Source: Nitrospiria bacterium
Lineage (GTDB): Bacteria; Nitrospirota; Nitrospiria; JACQBZ01
Direction of reading: 5' to 3'
NCBI GenBank assembly: GCA_919901335.1
Contig: CAKKOZ010000108.1
Span: 2,123 to 14,271 of the forward strand
DNA: 12,149 bases
Shown here: piece after piece, positions 1 to 6,298 of the stretch
Layout of the letters: each line of letters opens with the position of its first letter
How positions within the stretch are numbered: the stretch's first letter is position 1
Notes under the pieces: model-generated
Told to the model about the DNA's origin: nothing
What the model saw: only the letters and a program-made list of their open reading frames with translations
Database searches by the model: none
Translations under genes and position numbers: made by a program

Positions 1-5
1 AAAAT

Positions 6-79
6 TGGCTGGGGGACGAGGATTCGAACCTCGGTAGACAGAGTCAGAGTCTGCCGTCCTGCCGCTAGACGATCCCCCA
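6..79 (-). tRNA. glnT: tRNA-Gln (anticodon CTG)
   Basis: Read on the minus strand this is a complete cloverleaf. The 7-bp acceptor stem pairs TGGGGGA with TCCCCCA, the discriminator base is G, and the 3' CCA is encoded (positions 6-8). The anticodon arm is GCAGA / loop CTCTGAC / TCTGT, which puts CTG at positions 34-36, so it reads CAG (Gln). The T arm contains the standard GGTTCGAATCC. The gene lies 25 nt downstream of the gltX stop codon on the same strand, so the two may be co-transcribed, although a separate promoter candidate sits in the end of gltX. A short T-run follows the CCA at the window edge; whether it belongs to a terminator cannot be seen. The isoacceptor identity is seen directly; the gene symbol is only conventional. 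Confidence 0.96.
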
Positions 80-104
80 ACTCTTTTCTCGGCAATCGCG
101 TAGG

Positions 105-1532
105 CTATTTTGTAATATCCGACGGGATCAAGTCAATCGCTTTTTTGAGGCGTTGCAGGCTGCGATCCTTGCCGAGGATCTCCATCACCTCGTAAATTCC
201 GGGACTCACGGTGCGGCCGGTGAGGGCGACGCGGACGGGCTGGGCCAGTTTCGACAGCTTGATTCCCTTTTCATCCATAACGTTTTTAAAAACCGTTTCC
301 ATTTCTGAGGCCGTAAACGCGGAGGCCGTATTCAGCCGTTCGATCAATTCCATCAGAAGGGGACGGATCTCCGGTGTCAGAAACTTCGCCTGCGCCGGGG
401 CATCCATCTCGATCGCATCCTTGAAAAAGCAGGCCGCGCCCTGGGCCATCTCCACCAGCGTGCGCGAACGGGTCTGGAGCGCCGGGATGACCTTGGGTAG
501 GAGGGATGCATCCCGGCCCTCCGCCACGCCTTCCCCCACGAGAAAGGGCTGCAGTAGATCGGCCAGCCGGCCGGTGTCGCCCTCATGAATGTAGTGGCTG
601 TTCAGCCACAACAGTTTTTCGGGATTAAATACGGCCGGGGAGGAAACGACATTTTCAAAGGAAAATTTTTCAATCAGTTCCTCCCGGCTGAACACCTCCT
701 GGTCCCCGTGCGACCAGCCCAGTCTTGCCAGGTAGTTGATCAGCGCCTCCGGGAGATAGCCCTGGTCGTGATACTCCGTGACCGAGGTCGCGCCATGACG
801 CTTTGAGAGTCGGCTCTTGTCCGGGCCCAGGATCATCGACAGATGCGCGAACTTCGGCAGTGGATAACCGAGGGCGTGATAGATCTGTATCTGACGGGGG
901 GTGTTGTTCAGATGGTCGTCCCCGCGGATCACATGCGTGATGGCCATCACGCTGTCGTCTACGACCACACCGAAGTTATAAGTCGGGACGCCGTCCGACC
1001 GGAGCATGATCAGGTCGTCGAGTTGCGCGTTGTCGAACTGGACGCGGCCCTTGACGAGGTCTTCTACGATGGTCTGTCCGGTCTGCGGGGTCTTAAAGCG
1101 CACGGCGGCCGGCCGGTCGGGCAGAGGTCCTTTGTGATCCCGGCACCGCCCGTCGTAACGGGGGGTCCGCTTCTTGGCCTGGGCCTCTTTCCGGCGGGCG
1201 TCGAGCTCCTCCGGCGTGCAGGTGCAGAAGTAAGCCGCGCCCTTTTTAAGAAGGCGGTCGGCATGCTCTTTATACAGATTGAGCCGGTCCATCTGGCGGA
1301 CGGGCCCTTCATCCCAATCCAGCCCCAGCCAGCGCATGCCGTCGAGAATAGTCTGAATGGATTCTTCCGTCGAGCGGGAACGATCCGTGTCCTCGATTCG
1401 AAGGATAAATTGGCCTTTATGATGCCGCGCAAACAGCCAATTAAAAAGCGCCGTGCGGACGCCGCCGATATGGAGATACCCGGTTGGGCTTGGCGCAAAC
1501 CGGACGCGGACTTTTTCGCTGGCACTCGTCAT
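105..1532 (-). CDS. gltX: glutamyl-tRNA synthetase
   Basis: This is a cytoplasmic class I aminoacyl-tRNA synthetase that joins glutamate to its tRNA using ATP; at 475 residues it has normal family length. The class I HIGH motif appears as HIGG at residues 21-24, after the RFAPSPTG block. The KMSKS-type loop is RLSKR at 241-245. A zinc-type cysteine pattern is present: CxC at 103/105 and C130 with H133 nearby, as in the E. coli type. Start choice: the ATG at 1532 gives MTSASEKVRVRFAPSPTG, the usual GluRS N-terminus; a TTG at 1583 in frame would add 17 unlikely residues. There is no Shine-Dalgarno sequence before the ATG, but an extended -10 box ends 7 nt upstream, so the mRNA may be leaderless. 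A tRNA-Gln gene follows. In bacteria without GlnRS, GluRS also charges tRNA-Gln and GatCAB amidates the product; whether this enzyme is non-discriminating cannot be read here. Confidence 0.96.
   Translation of the reverse strand: MTSASEKVRVRFAPSPTGYLHIGGVRTALFNWLFARHHKGQFILRIEDTDRSRSTEESIQTILDGMRWLGLDWDEGPVRQMDRLNLYKEHADRLLKKGAAYFCTCTPEELDARRKEAQAKKRTPRYDGRCRDHKGPLPDRPAAVRFKTPQTGQTIVEDLVKGRVQFDNAQLDDLIMLRSDGVPTYNFGVVVDDSVMAITHVIRGDDHLNNTPRQIQIYHALGYPLPKFAHLSMILGPDKSRLSKRHGATSVTEYHDQGYLPEALINYLARLGWSHGDQEVFSREELIEKFSFENVVSSPAVFNPEKLLWLNSHYIHEGDTGRLADLLQPFLVGEGVAEGRDASLLPKVIPALQTRSRTLVEMAQGAACFFKDAIEMDAPAQAKFLTPEIRPLLMELIERLNTASAFTASEMETVFKNVMDEKGIKLSKLAQPVRVALTGRTVSPGIYEVMEILGKDRSLQRLKKAIDLIPSDITK
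109..136 (-). promoter_or_regulatory. candidate sigma-70 promoter for tRNA-Gln inside the 3' end of gltX
   Basis: The minus strand has TTGACT (131-136), a 16-nt spacer and TACAAA (109-114). These match the sigma-70 consensus at 5/6 and 4/6 positions. Transcription would start near position 102, about 23 nt before the mature tRNA 5' end. It overlaps the last codons and stop of gltX, so the match could be chance. Confidence 0.35.
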
Positions 1533-1539
1533 GCGTCGG

Positions 1540-1569
1540 ATTATCGCACGGTCTCGGTGATAAAGTAAA
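1540..1569 (-). promoter_or_regulatory. extended -10 promoter of gltX, apparently leaderless
   Basis: On the minus strand, TTTACT (1564-1569) is followed by an 18-nt spacer ending in TGC, then GATAAT (1540-1545), a 5/6 match to TATAAT preceded by the extended -10 TG. Only 7 nt separate the hexamer from the gltX ATG at 1532. The expected transcription start therefore falls at or next to the start codon. No Shine-Dalgarno sequence is present. Confidence 0.6.
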
Positions 1570-1584
1570 GATTCGCCTTCCAAC

Positions 1585-1613
1585 TTGACAAGGCGCGGCG
1601 TTTTTGGTTAGAT
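1585..1613 (+). promoter_or_regulatory. sigma-70-like promoter for the atp F0 cluster
   Basis: A perfect TTGACA (1585-1590) is separated by 17 nt from TTAGAT (1608-1613). The -35 is ideal; the -10 is a 3/6 match, and alternative registers such as TAGATA are no better. Start of transcription near 1620 would leave a leader of about 30 nt carrying the Shine-Dalgarno sequence of the first gene. It lies back to back with the gltX promoter in a 117-bp divergent intergenic region. Confidence 0.5.
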
Positions 1614-1649
1614 AACGGCTTCGTTCACCCGTGTTCAGTGGGGAGTCGC

Positions 1650-1886
1650 ATGGCGGGTCCGCAGGATCCATTTCGTCAGGGATTGTCCTTTGCGACCCGA
1701 ATCGGTGTGGAAATGGTCGTCTCGACGGTGGTCGGCGCCTTTCTGGGATACCTGCTTGATTCCTGGCTTGGAACGCGCCCCTGGATCATGGTCGTCGGTG
1801 TCTTGTTCGGGGCGGTGGCGGGGTTTCGCAGCGTGTATCGATTGGCGAACCCCGGCGATTCCCCGGAAGACAAGAACGATCGCTGA
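1650..1886 (+). CDS. atpI: AtpI/AtpZ-family F0F1 ATP synthase accessory protein
   Basis: This small membrane protein of 78 residues heads the ATP synthase cluster. Members of the AtpI/AtpZ (ATPase_gene1) group help c-ring assembly or act with ion transport; the exact role here is inferred from family and position. Two hydrophobic helices are visible, at about residues 11-35 and 44-62, joined by a short loop with GYLLDSWLGTRPW, which is typical of the two-helix AtpZ type. The C-terminus is short and charged. The ATG at 1650 is chosen because GGGGAG (1640-1645) lies 4 nt upstream; an in-frame GTG at 1638 would overlap that site. The gene ends 9 bp before atpB, consistent with one transcript. 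A symbol of atpZ would be equally defensible. Confidence 0.82.
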   Translation: MAGPQDPFRQGLSFATRIGVEMVVSTVVGAFLGYLLDSWLGTRPWIMVVGVLFGAVAGFRSVYRLANPGDSPEDKNDR

Positions 1887-1895
1887 GAGAAAGAC

Positions 1896-2621
1896 ATGGA
1901 AAATCCGCTTCATCATTTTGAACTGCATCCCTTGATTCCGATCCATCTTTTCGGATTTGATCTTTCGATCAATCAGGCCGTCGTGATGATGTGGGTCGTG
2001 GTGGCGGCCGTCTCTCTTTTTTTCTGGACGGCCGCTCGCACCCGTCAGCTTGTGCCCACCAAAATCCAGAGTCTGGCCGAGATAAGCGTCGAGTTTCTGC
2101 GCGGGCTGGTGATCGAAAACATGGGCGAGCGCGGAATGCGGTTCTTTCCGTTCATCGTGACGCTGTTCTTTTTTATCCTATTCGCCAATCTGCTCGGACT
2201 GATTCCGGGAACTTATACGGTCACCAGTCAAATCATGGTGACGGCCTTGTTCGCGATCATGGTTTATGTCATGAGCCTGATCGTGGGATTTACGGTGCAC
2301 GGTCTTCATTTTTTCAGCATCCTCGTTCCGCCCGGCACGCCGGGCTGGCTTCTGCCGCTGATGCTGCCGATCGAGGTCATCAGCCAGTTGGCCCGCCCGG
2401 TGACCTTATCCGTCCGGCTTTTTGCGAACATGACGGCGGGCCACACTGTTTTGTATGTCCTGTTCGGCCTGATGTTGGCGGGGGGCGTGCTGATCGGCTG
2501 GTTGCCGTTCGTCTTTACCGTCGTGGTTTATATTCTCGAAGTGATCGTGGCATTCATCCAGGCCTTTATCTTTACGATTTTGGCGACCGTTTATCTTGGC
2601 GATGCAATCAAGCTACATTAA
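1896..2621 (+). CDS. atpB: F0F1 ATP synthase subunit a
   Basis: Subunit a forms the stator half-channels through which protons reach the c-ring in the cytoplasmic membrane. The 241-residue protein is very hydrophobic, with several membrane helices. The essential arginine is R174 in LSVRLFANMTAGH (E. coli R210), and the conserved QAFIF of the last helix has Q222 (E. coli Q252). By this alignment E. coli E219 is H183 and E. coli H245 is E215: the two polar residues are exchanged, a pairing also known from mitochondrial-type subunits. The ATG at 1896 lies 9 bp after atpI and is preceded by the purine-rich stretch GAGAGAAAG. The distance to atpE is 20 bp. Identification is secure. Confidence 0.97.
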   Translation: MENPLHHFELHPLIPIHLFGFDLSINQAVVMMWVVVAAVSLFFWTAARTRQLVPTKIQSLAEISVEFLRGLVIENMGERGMRFFPFIVTLFFFILFANLLGLIPGTYTVTSQIMVTALFAIMVYVMSLIVGFTVHGLHFFSILVPPGTPGWLLPLMLPIEVISQLARPVTLSVRLFANMTAGHTVLYVLFGLMLAGGVLIGWLPFVFTVVVYILEVIVAFIQAFIFTILATVYLGDAIKLH

Positions 2622-2641
2622 TTGAAAGGAGACAAGACACA

Positions 2642-2872
2642 ATGGATGCAAACGCAGCAGCATTGTTTGGAACGGGCTTGGCCGCGGCCGGATTCGGCGG
2701 CGCCGGGGTCGGCATCGGCTATACCTTCGGTAAGATGATCGAGGCCGTGGCCCGTCAGCCTGAGGCCGAGGCCACGGTGGGAAAATATATGTGGATCGGA
2801 TTCGCGCTGGTTGAGGCGATCGCGTTGTACGGTCTCGTGGTGGCCTTCATCATCCTGGGCCTGCGGGAATAG
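2642..2872 (+). CDS. atpE: F0F1 ATP synthase subunit c
   Basis: This 76-residue hairpin protein oligomerises into the rotating c-ring. The glycine-rich first helix (GFGGAGVGIGYTFG, residues 17-30), the cytoplasmic loop with R38-Q39-P40 and the ion-binding carboxylate E58 in ALVEAIALYG are all present. The sodium-binding signature is absent: the residue after E58 is Ala instead of Ser/Thr, and the position 33 residues before it is Ile, not Gln. Proton coupling is therefore predicted. The start ATG at 2642 has an AAGGAGA Shine-Dalgarno sequence 9-10 nt upstream, the best-looking ribosome site in the cluster, which fits the need for many c copies per enzyme. atpF starts 4 bp after its stop codon. 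Confidence 0.97.
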   Translation: MDANAAALFGTGLAAAGFGGAGVGIGYTFGKMIEAVARQPEAEATVGKYMWIGFALVEAIALYGLVVAFIILGLRE

Positions 2873-2876
2873 CGCC

Positions 2877-3383
2877 ATGCCTCAGTTTGATACGACATTC
2901 CTGGCGTCCCTGCTTTTCTGGTCGGTTATCTCGTTCGGCATCCTTCTCTTTTTGCTCAAGCGGTTTGCCCTTCCCGGGATTCTTGAGATGCTGGAGGCAC
3001 GGGAGAAAAAGATCAAGGACAGCCTGGACCAGGCCGAACGGCTTAAGCAGGAGGCGCAGCAGCTTCTCGCCCAGTATGAGGCCAAGCTCACGTCCATCCA
3101 CGACGAGAGCAGGACGATTCTGGACGCGGCCCGCAAGCAGGCCCAGCTTCAACTCGAGGAGAATGAACGACGGATGGAGCAGGAGACGAAACGGATGCTG
3201 GCCGAAGCCCGATCCGAGATTCAACGGGAACAGCAGCGGGTTCTCCGTGAGGTCCACCAAACCGCGGTGGATCTGACGCTTCTGGCGGCTGAAAAGGTTC
3301 TGTCCCGCAGTCTGACCGATGCCGACCATCGCCGGCTGATTGAAGAGGCCGTTCAGGAGATCGCGCAGCAGGCGAAGCGGTAA
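2877..3383 (+). CDS. atpF: F0F1 ATP synthase subunit b (b'-like N-terminus)
   Basis: Subunit b is the peripheral stalk linking F0 to F1. The 168-residue protein has one N-terminal membrane helix (about residues 8-28) followed by a long, highly charged coiled coil rich in Glu, Gln, Arg and Lys to about residue 140, and a short C-terminal segment (EKVLSRSLTDADHRRLIEEAV) typical of b. The N-terminus MPQFDTTFLASLLFW resembles the b' form found in organisms with two b-type subunits. Only one b gene is present here. The ATG at 2877 is 4 bp past the atpE stop and has only a weak CGGGA upstream, so translational coupling is likely. The next gene, 8 bp away, is on the other strand; the usual atpH is missing. 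Confidence 0.94.
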   Translation: MPQFDTTFLASLLFWSVISFGILLFLLKRFALPGILEMLEAREKKIKDSLDQAERLKQEAQQLLAQYEAKLTSIHDESRTILDAARKQAQLQLEENERRMEQETKRMLAEARSEIQREQQRVLREVHQTAVDLTLLAAEKVLSRSLTDADHRRLIEEAVQEIAQQAKR

Positions 3384-3391
3384 ATGGATCG

Positions 3392-4090
3392 TCAAAAAGG
3401 AGTCATGCTGACAAATCCCGTCGGGGGCTGAAAGAGGGCGGGATCCACGGGCCCCAATTTCAGGTTCTGGAAATCCACGATGGCCAGCGCCAAATTGTCC
3501 CGGTGGTAGGCCACGCGCAACGCTTGTCCTTTCAGGTCCCGGGCTTCCCATCGCAACGTGTACTCCGCACCGAATTCCTTCTTGTCCTTCACGGTCCGAA
3601 TCAGCAGCACGATATCGGAAGGATGTCCTTCCAACGAATCTTCTCTTAGAACGATCCGATTCTGGATGATGTCGGGGTGCTCTTCCAATCGAATGAGCCC
3701 TTCCTGTTGGGCTTTGCGCGACAACCGGCTGGCAAAAGACGTCTCGAAATAGATCTTGTCCTCGGCGTAGATGCGGTACTCCTTCAACGTGCCGAAATCC
3801 ATGATGACCACCTCGATCGGGTCGGCCTGCCGGTACTCGTACCGGATGAGTTTTCCGGAACGGTAGATATGAGCCGTTGTGACGGACGTGTGGCCGTTTT
3901 GGTCAATCGCAGTGAGCTGGAGATCGGCCGAGAGATCGGGGAGGGGTTCGACGGCAGGGGGAGATACCGGCGGTTCCTCCGCGGCCGAAACGGCACAGCG
4001 GAAAGACGAGACCGCAACGAACAGCATTGAGGCGAGGGCGATTCCCGCCAGGGTCTTCGGAATGCGGAATGCGGGCCATGAACCGGTCAT
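3392..4090 (-). CDS. exported LolA-like protein of unknown function
   Basis: The 232-residue protein has a Sec signal peptide: basic N-terminus, hydrophobic stretch at about residues 13-30 and likely cleavage near AVSAA (33-37). There is no lipobox. A Pro-rich linker follows, then a beta-rich domain with alternating strands such as IYRSGKLIRYEY, IEVVIMDFGTLKEYRIY and LALAIVDFQNLKLGPVDPALFQPPTGF. This strand pattern and the closing PALFQPPxGF phrase resemble LolA/LolB-fold proteins (outer-membrane lipoprotein sorting-like or DUF4412-like), which bind lipids or lipoproteins in the periplasm; function is inferred from the fold only. Its ATG overlaps the stop codon of the upstream larE-like gene (ATGA), so it is the last gene of the M16 operon and probably translationally coupled. 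It converges with atpF with 8 bp between stops and no visible terminator. Confidence 0.72.
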   Translation of the reverse strand: MTGSWPAFRIPKTLAGIALASMLFVAVSSFRCAVSAAEEPPVSPPAVEPLPDLSADLQLTAIDQNGHTSVTTAHIYRSGKLIRYEYRQADPIEVVIMDFGTLKEYRIYAEDKIYFETSFASRLSRKAQQEGLIRLEEHPDIIQNRIVLREDSLEGHPSDIVLLIRTVKDKKEFGAEYTLRWEARDLKGQALRVAYHRDNLALAIVDFQNLKLGPVDPALFQPPTGFVSMTPF

Positions 4091-4905
4091 GTCGGCGGCT
4101 CCGGATTAAGACTGCCCGGCCGGTATCCCCGAAGATCCATTGTGACATACCGGAAACCGGTTTTTTGAATAGCGGTTACTACGTTCTCGCGAAGGGTCCG
4201 ATCGATCAGACGGTTGAAATCCTCGGGGCGCAGCTCGATGCGGGCGACGTCTCCGTGATCGCGCACCCGGACCTGCCGGAAGCCCTCCTTTTTCAAGATT
4301 TCTTCCGCCTGTTCGATTCGACCCAATCGTTCCACCGTGATCCATGTTCCGAAGGGCACGCGGGAGGAGAGGCATGCATCGGCTGGTTTATCCCACTCGG
4401 CCAGACCGAGCGAACGGCTTAACCGGCGAATCCCGGTTTTCCCAAGCCCGGCCTCGGCAAGCGGGCTGCGAACGCCGAACGCCTTGGCCGCTTCCAGTCC
4501 CGGCCGGAAATCCTTCAGATCGTCCTTTTGGGTCCCGTTGGCCAGCCAACGCAGGCCCAATTCCCCGGCCAGCCGCGTGCCGTTTGAATAAAGTTCCTCT
4601 TTGCAAGTATAGCATCTCCGCGGACCGTTTTGGTAGAACTCCGGCCGGTCCATCGCCTTCGAAGCGATGACGTGGTGCGGGGCGCCGATCTCGAGGGCGA
4701 TCCGACGGCAGCTTTCCAATTCCGAGGAGGCGACCGTTGGCGAGACGGCCGTGACGGCCGCGGCCCGATTTCCCAGAACGTCGTGCGCGACTTTCAGAAC
4801 GAGCGTGCTGTCAATTCCACCGGAAAAGGCGACCAGAACAGAATCCATCTCCTGAAAAATCCCATGGAGTTTTTGAAGGGTGTCCTGAATTTGCGTGTCG
4901 ATCAT
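4087..4905 (-). CDS. larE: LarE-like ATP-dependent sacrificial sulfur transferase
   Basis: LarE enzymes adenylate a carboxylate of a nickel-pincer nucleotide precursor and donate sulfur from a cysteine; many homologues occur without lactate racemase. The PP-loop ATP-binding motif SGGIDS is at residues 28-33. Family features follow: RRCYTCK (about 96-102) and WDKPADACLSSRVPFG (about 171-186), whose single Cys (about 178) matches the sacrificial Cys176 of Lactobacillus LarE. A second cysteine that would suggest a [4Fe-4S] variant is not seen in this motif. Length is 272 residues from the ATG at 4905; an in-frame GTG at 4914 would add three residues and lies only 4 bp from the preceding stop. 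Neither has a Shine-Dalgarno sequence, so coupling to the upstream M16 gene is likely. No larA, larB or larC is nearby, so the physiological acceptor is unknown. Confidence 0.88.
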   Translation of the reverse strand: MIDTQIQDTLQKLHGIFQEMDSVLVAFSGGIDSTLVLKVAHDVLGNRAAAVTAVSPTVASSELESCRRIALEIGAPHHVIASKAMDRPEFYQNGPRRCYTCKEELYSNGTRLAGELGLRWLANGTQKDDLKDFRPGLEAAKAFGVRSPLAEAGLGKTGIRRLSRSLGLAEWDKPADACLSSRVPFGTWITVERLGRIEQAEEILKKEGFRQVRVRDHGDVARIELRPEDFNRLIDRTLRENVVTAIQKTGFRYVTMDLRGYRPGSLNPEPPT

Positions 4906-4918
4906 CGGAAGCACGGGT

Positions 4919-6292
4919 TCAGTTTTCCCGGATTTTGGCCTCGTCCTGCTTGGCCACCACCACCAGCGCGAGATGATCCGGATCGAGATATTTCTGCGCC
5001 ACGCGCCGAATGTCGGTCTTCGTAACGGACCCGATCAGCTTGGGATAGCGTTCGGCATAGTCGAGGCCCAGGTTGTAGTATTCGATCTGAGCGAGAAGAC
5101 CGGCGATCTTGGCGCTGGTGTCCATGCGCAGTGGAAAGCTGCCGATGAGATAGGCCTGGGTCTCCCCCAGCTCACGGTCGGTGACCGGCAGCGTCCGGAT
5201 CTTCCGAAGCTCGGCCAGGACGCCGTCGATCGCCTGCTGCGCCGCGGCATTCCGGGTCTGGAGCGAAACGGAGAAACTTCCGGGAAAGGCGCCGGCCTGA
5301 AAATGGCTGTTGATGCTGTAGGCCAGGCCTTGATTGTCCCGGAGATTGGTCATGAGGCGGGACGCGAAACCTCCCCCGCCCAAGATGTAGTTCATAACGG
5401 TCACGGCGTAATAGTCCGGATTCCTCCGATCAATCCCCAGATGCCCCAGGATCATATTGGCCTGCGTCAAATCCTTGTCAATCAGCTTCACGGTCGGTTT
5501 CTCAAGACCGGCGGCCGGTGGAAACGTCGCGGTCGGAATGAGTTTCTGCGGCCAGGAACCGAAGTAGGTCTTGAGGAAATCCACGGTCTCCGATTCGGTG
5601 ATGTCGCCCACGATCGTCATGATCGTGTTGTTCGGGCGGTAATGCTGGTCGTAAAACCGGGCGACATCGGCGCGGGCGATGGTCGGCAGCGTCTGTTCCG
5701 TTCCCTCCGTGGGCCGGTGGTAGGGATGCGCGCCGAACACAATCTGATTGAAGGCCTTGTCGGCCACCGTGCTGGGCTCATCCTTCTCGGCGATCAGCTG
5801 TCCCAGGATCTCCTGGCGAATGCGCTGCAGCTCCGGTTCCGGGAAGGACGGACGGGTCAGGATATCCGACAGCAGATCAAGGCCCGCGGCCAGATCCTTT
5901 TTCAGAACGCGGAGCGAGGCCGACGCATAGTCGTCGCCGCCGCGGGTCGAAAGTTCGGCTCCGATGAAATCAATCGCATCCGCAATTTGTATCGAGCTTC
6001 GTGTGGCGGTTCCTTCATCCAGAAGCGAAGCCGTCAGATGGGCCAGCCCGGCTTTTTCTTCCGGATCCAGCACCGCCCCGGCCTTGATGATCATCTGGAT
6101 ATTCACCACGGGCAGGGAGTGGGCTTCTTGAAGGACGACGGTCATGCCGTTTTCGGTGACGAGCCGCTTCGCCGAAACCTTGCCGGCCGGCGCGGCATCG
6201 GCCGAAGCGACTTGAGATAGAAAAACCGTCAACCCGAAGAGCAAAAGCCGGATGAAGAATCCGGATGCGTTCTGGAATTTTCGGATGGCCAT
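4919..6292 (-). CDS. M16-family peptidase homologue, catalytically inactive
   Basis: This 457-residue protein has a signal peptide (basic start, hydrophobic helix about 12-30, cleavage near ASADA) and two M16 domains, so a periplasmic location is expected. In the first domain the zinc-binding HxxEH is HLTAS at residues 85-89: the catalytic Glu and second His are Ala88 and Ser89, so it should not bind zinc. The C-terminal half keeps the glycine-rich LGGGGFASRLMTNLRDNQGLAYS block that forms the substrate cavity in M16 partner subunits. The preceding gene, 6 bp upstream, encodes an intact M16 enzyme, so the two probably form a heterodimer, as the mitochondrial processing peptidase subunits do. 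ATG at 6292 is chosen; only a weak CCGGG precedes it. larE follows after a short gap. Confidence 0.93.
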   Translation of the reverse strand: MAIRKFQNASGFFIRLLLFGLTVFLSQVASADAAPAGKVSAKRLVTENGMTVVLQEAHSLPVVNIQMIIKAGAVLDPEEKAGLAHLTASLLDEGTATRSSIQIADAIDFIGAELSTRGGDDYASASLRVLKKDLAAGLDLLSDILTRPSFPEPELQRIRQEILGQLIAEKDEPSTVADKAFNQIVFGAHPYHRPTEGTEQTLPTIARADVARFYDQHYRPNNTIMTIVGDITESETVDFLKTYFGSWPQKLIPTATFPPAAGLEKPTVKLIDKDLTQANMILGHLGIDRRNPDYYAVTVMNYILGGGGFASRLMTNLRDNQGLAYSINSHFQAGAFPGSFSVSLQTRNAAAQQAIDGVLAELRKIRTLPVTDRELGETQAYLIGSFPLRMDTSAKIAGLLAQIEYYNLGLDYAERYPKLIGSVTKTDIRRVAQKYLDPDHLALVVVAKQDEAKIREN

Positions 6293-6298
6293 CCCGGT

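Noticed and set aside
1638..1640. GTG at 1638 as the atpI start
   Set aside because: It overlaps the GGGGAG that serves ATG 1650, and the extra residues are not like the family.
2642..2872. Sodium-dependent c subunit
   Set aside because: Glu58 is followed by Ala and the upstream Gln position is Ile, so the sodium ligand set is missing.
2850..3551. A 233-codon open frame on the minus strand
   Set aside because: It covers atpF in antisense and runs across the atpF/LolA-like junction; its residues have no family features.
4912..4914. GTG at 4914 as the larE start
   Set aside because: It is possible, but it is 4 bp from the previous stop and has no Shine-Dalgarno sequence; the ATG nine bases further in is the simpler choice.
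4895..6220. A 441-codon open frame on the plus strand
   Set aside because: It lies exactly antisense to the inactive M16 gene. The minus-strand product has clear M16 domains and a signal peptide; the plus-strand translation has no recognisable motif and comes from GC-rich codon bias.
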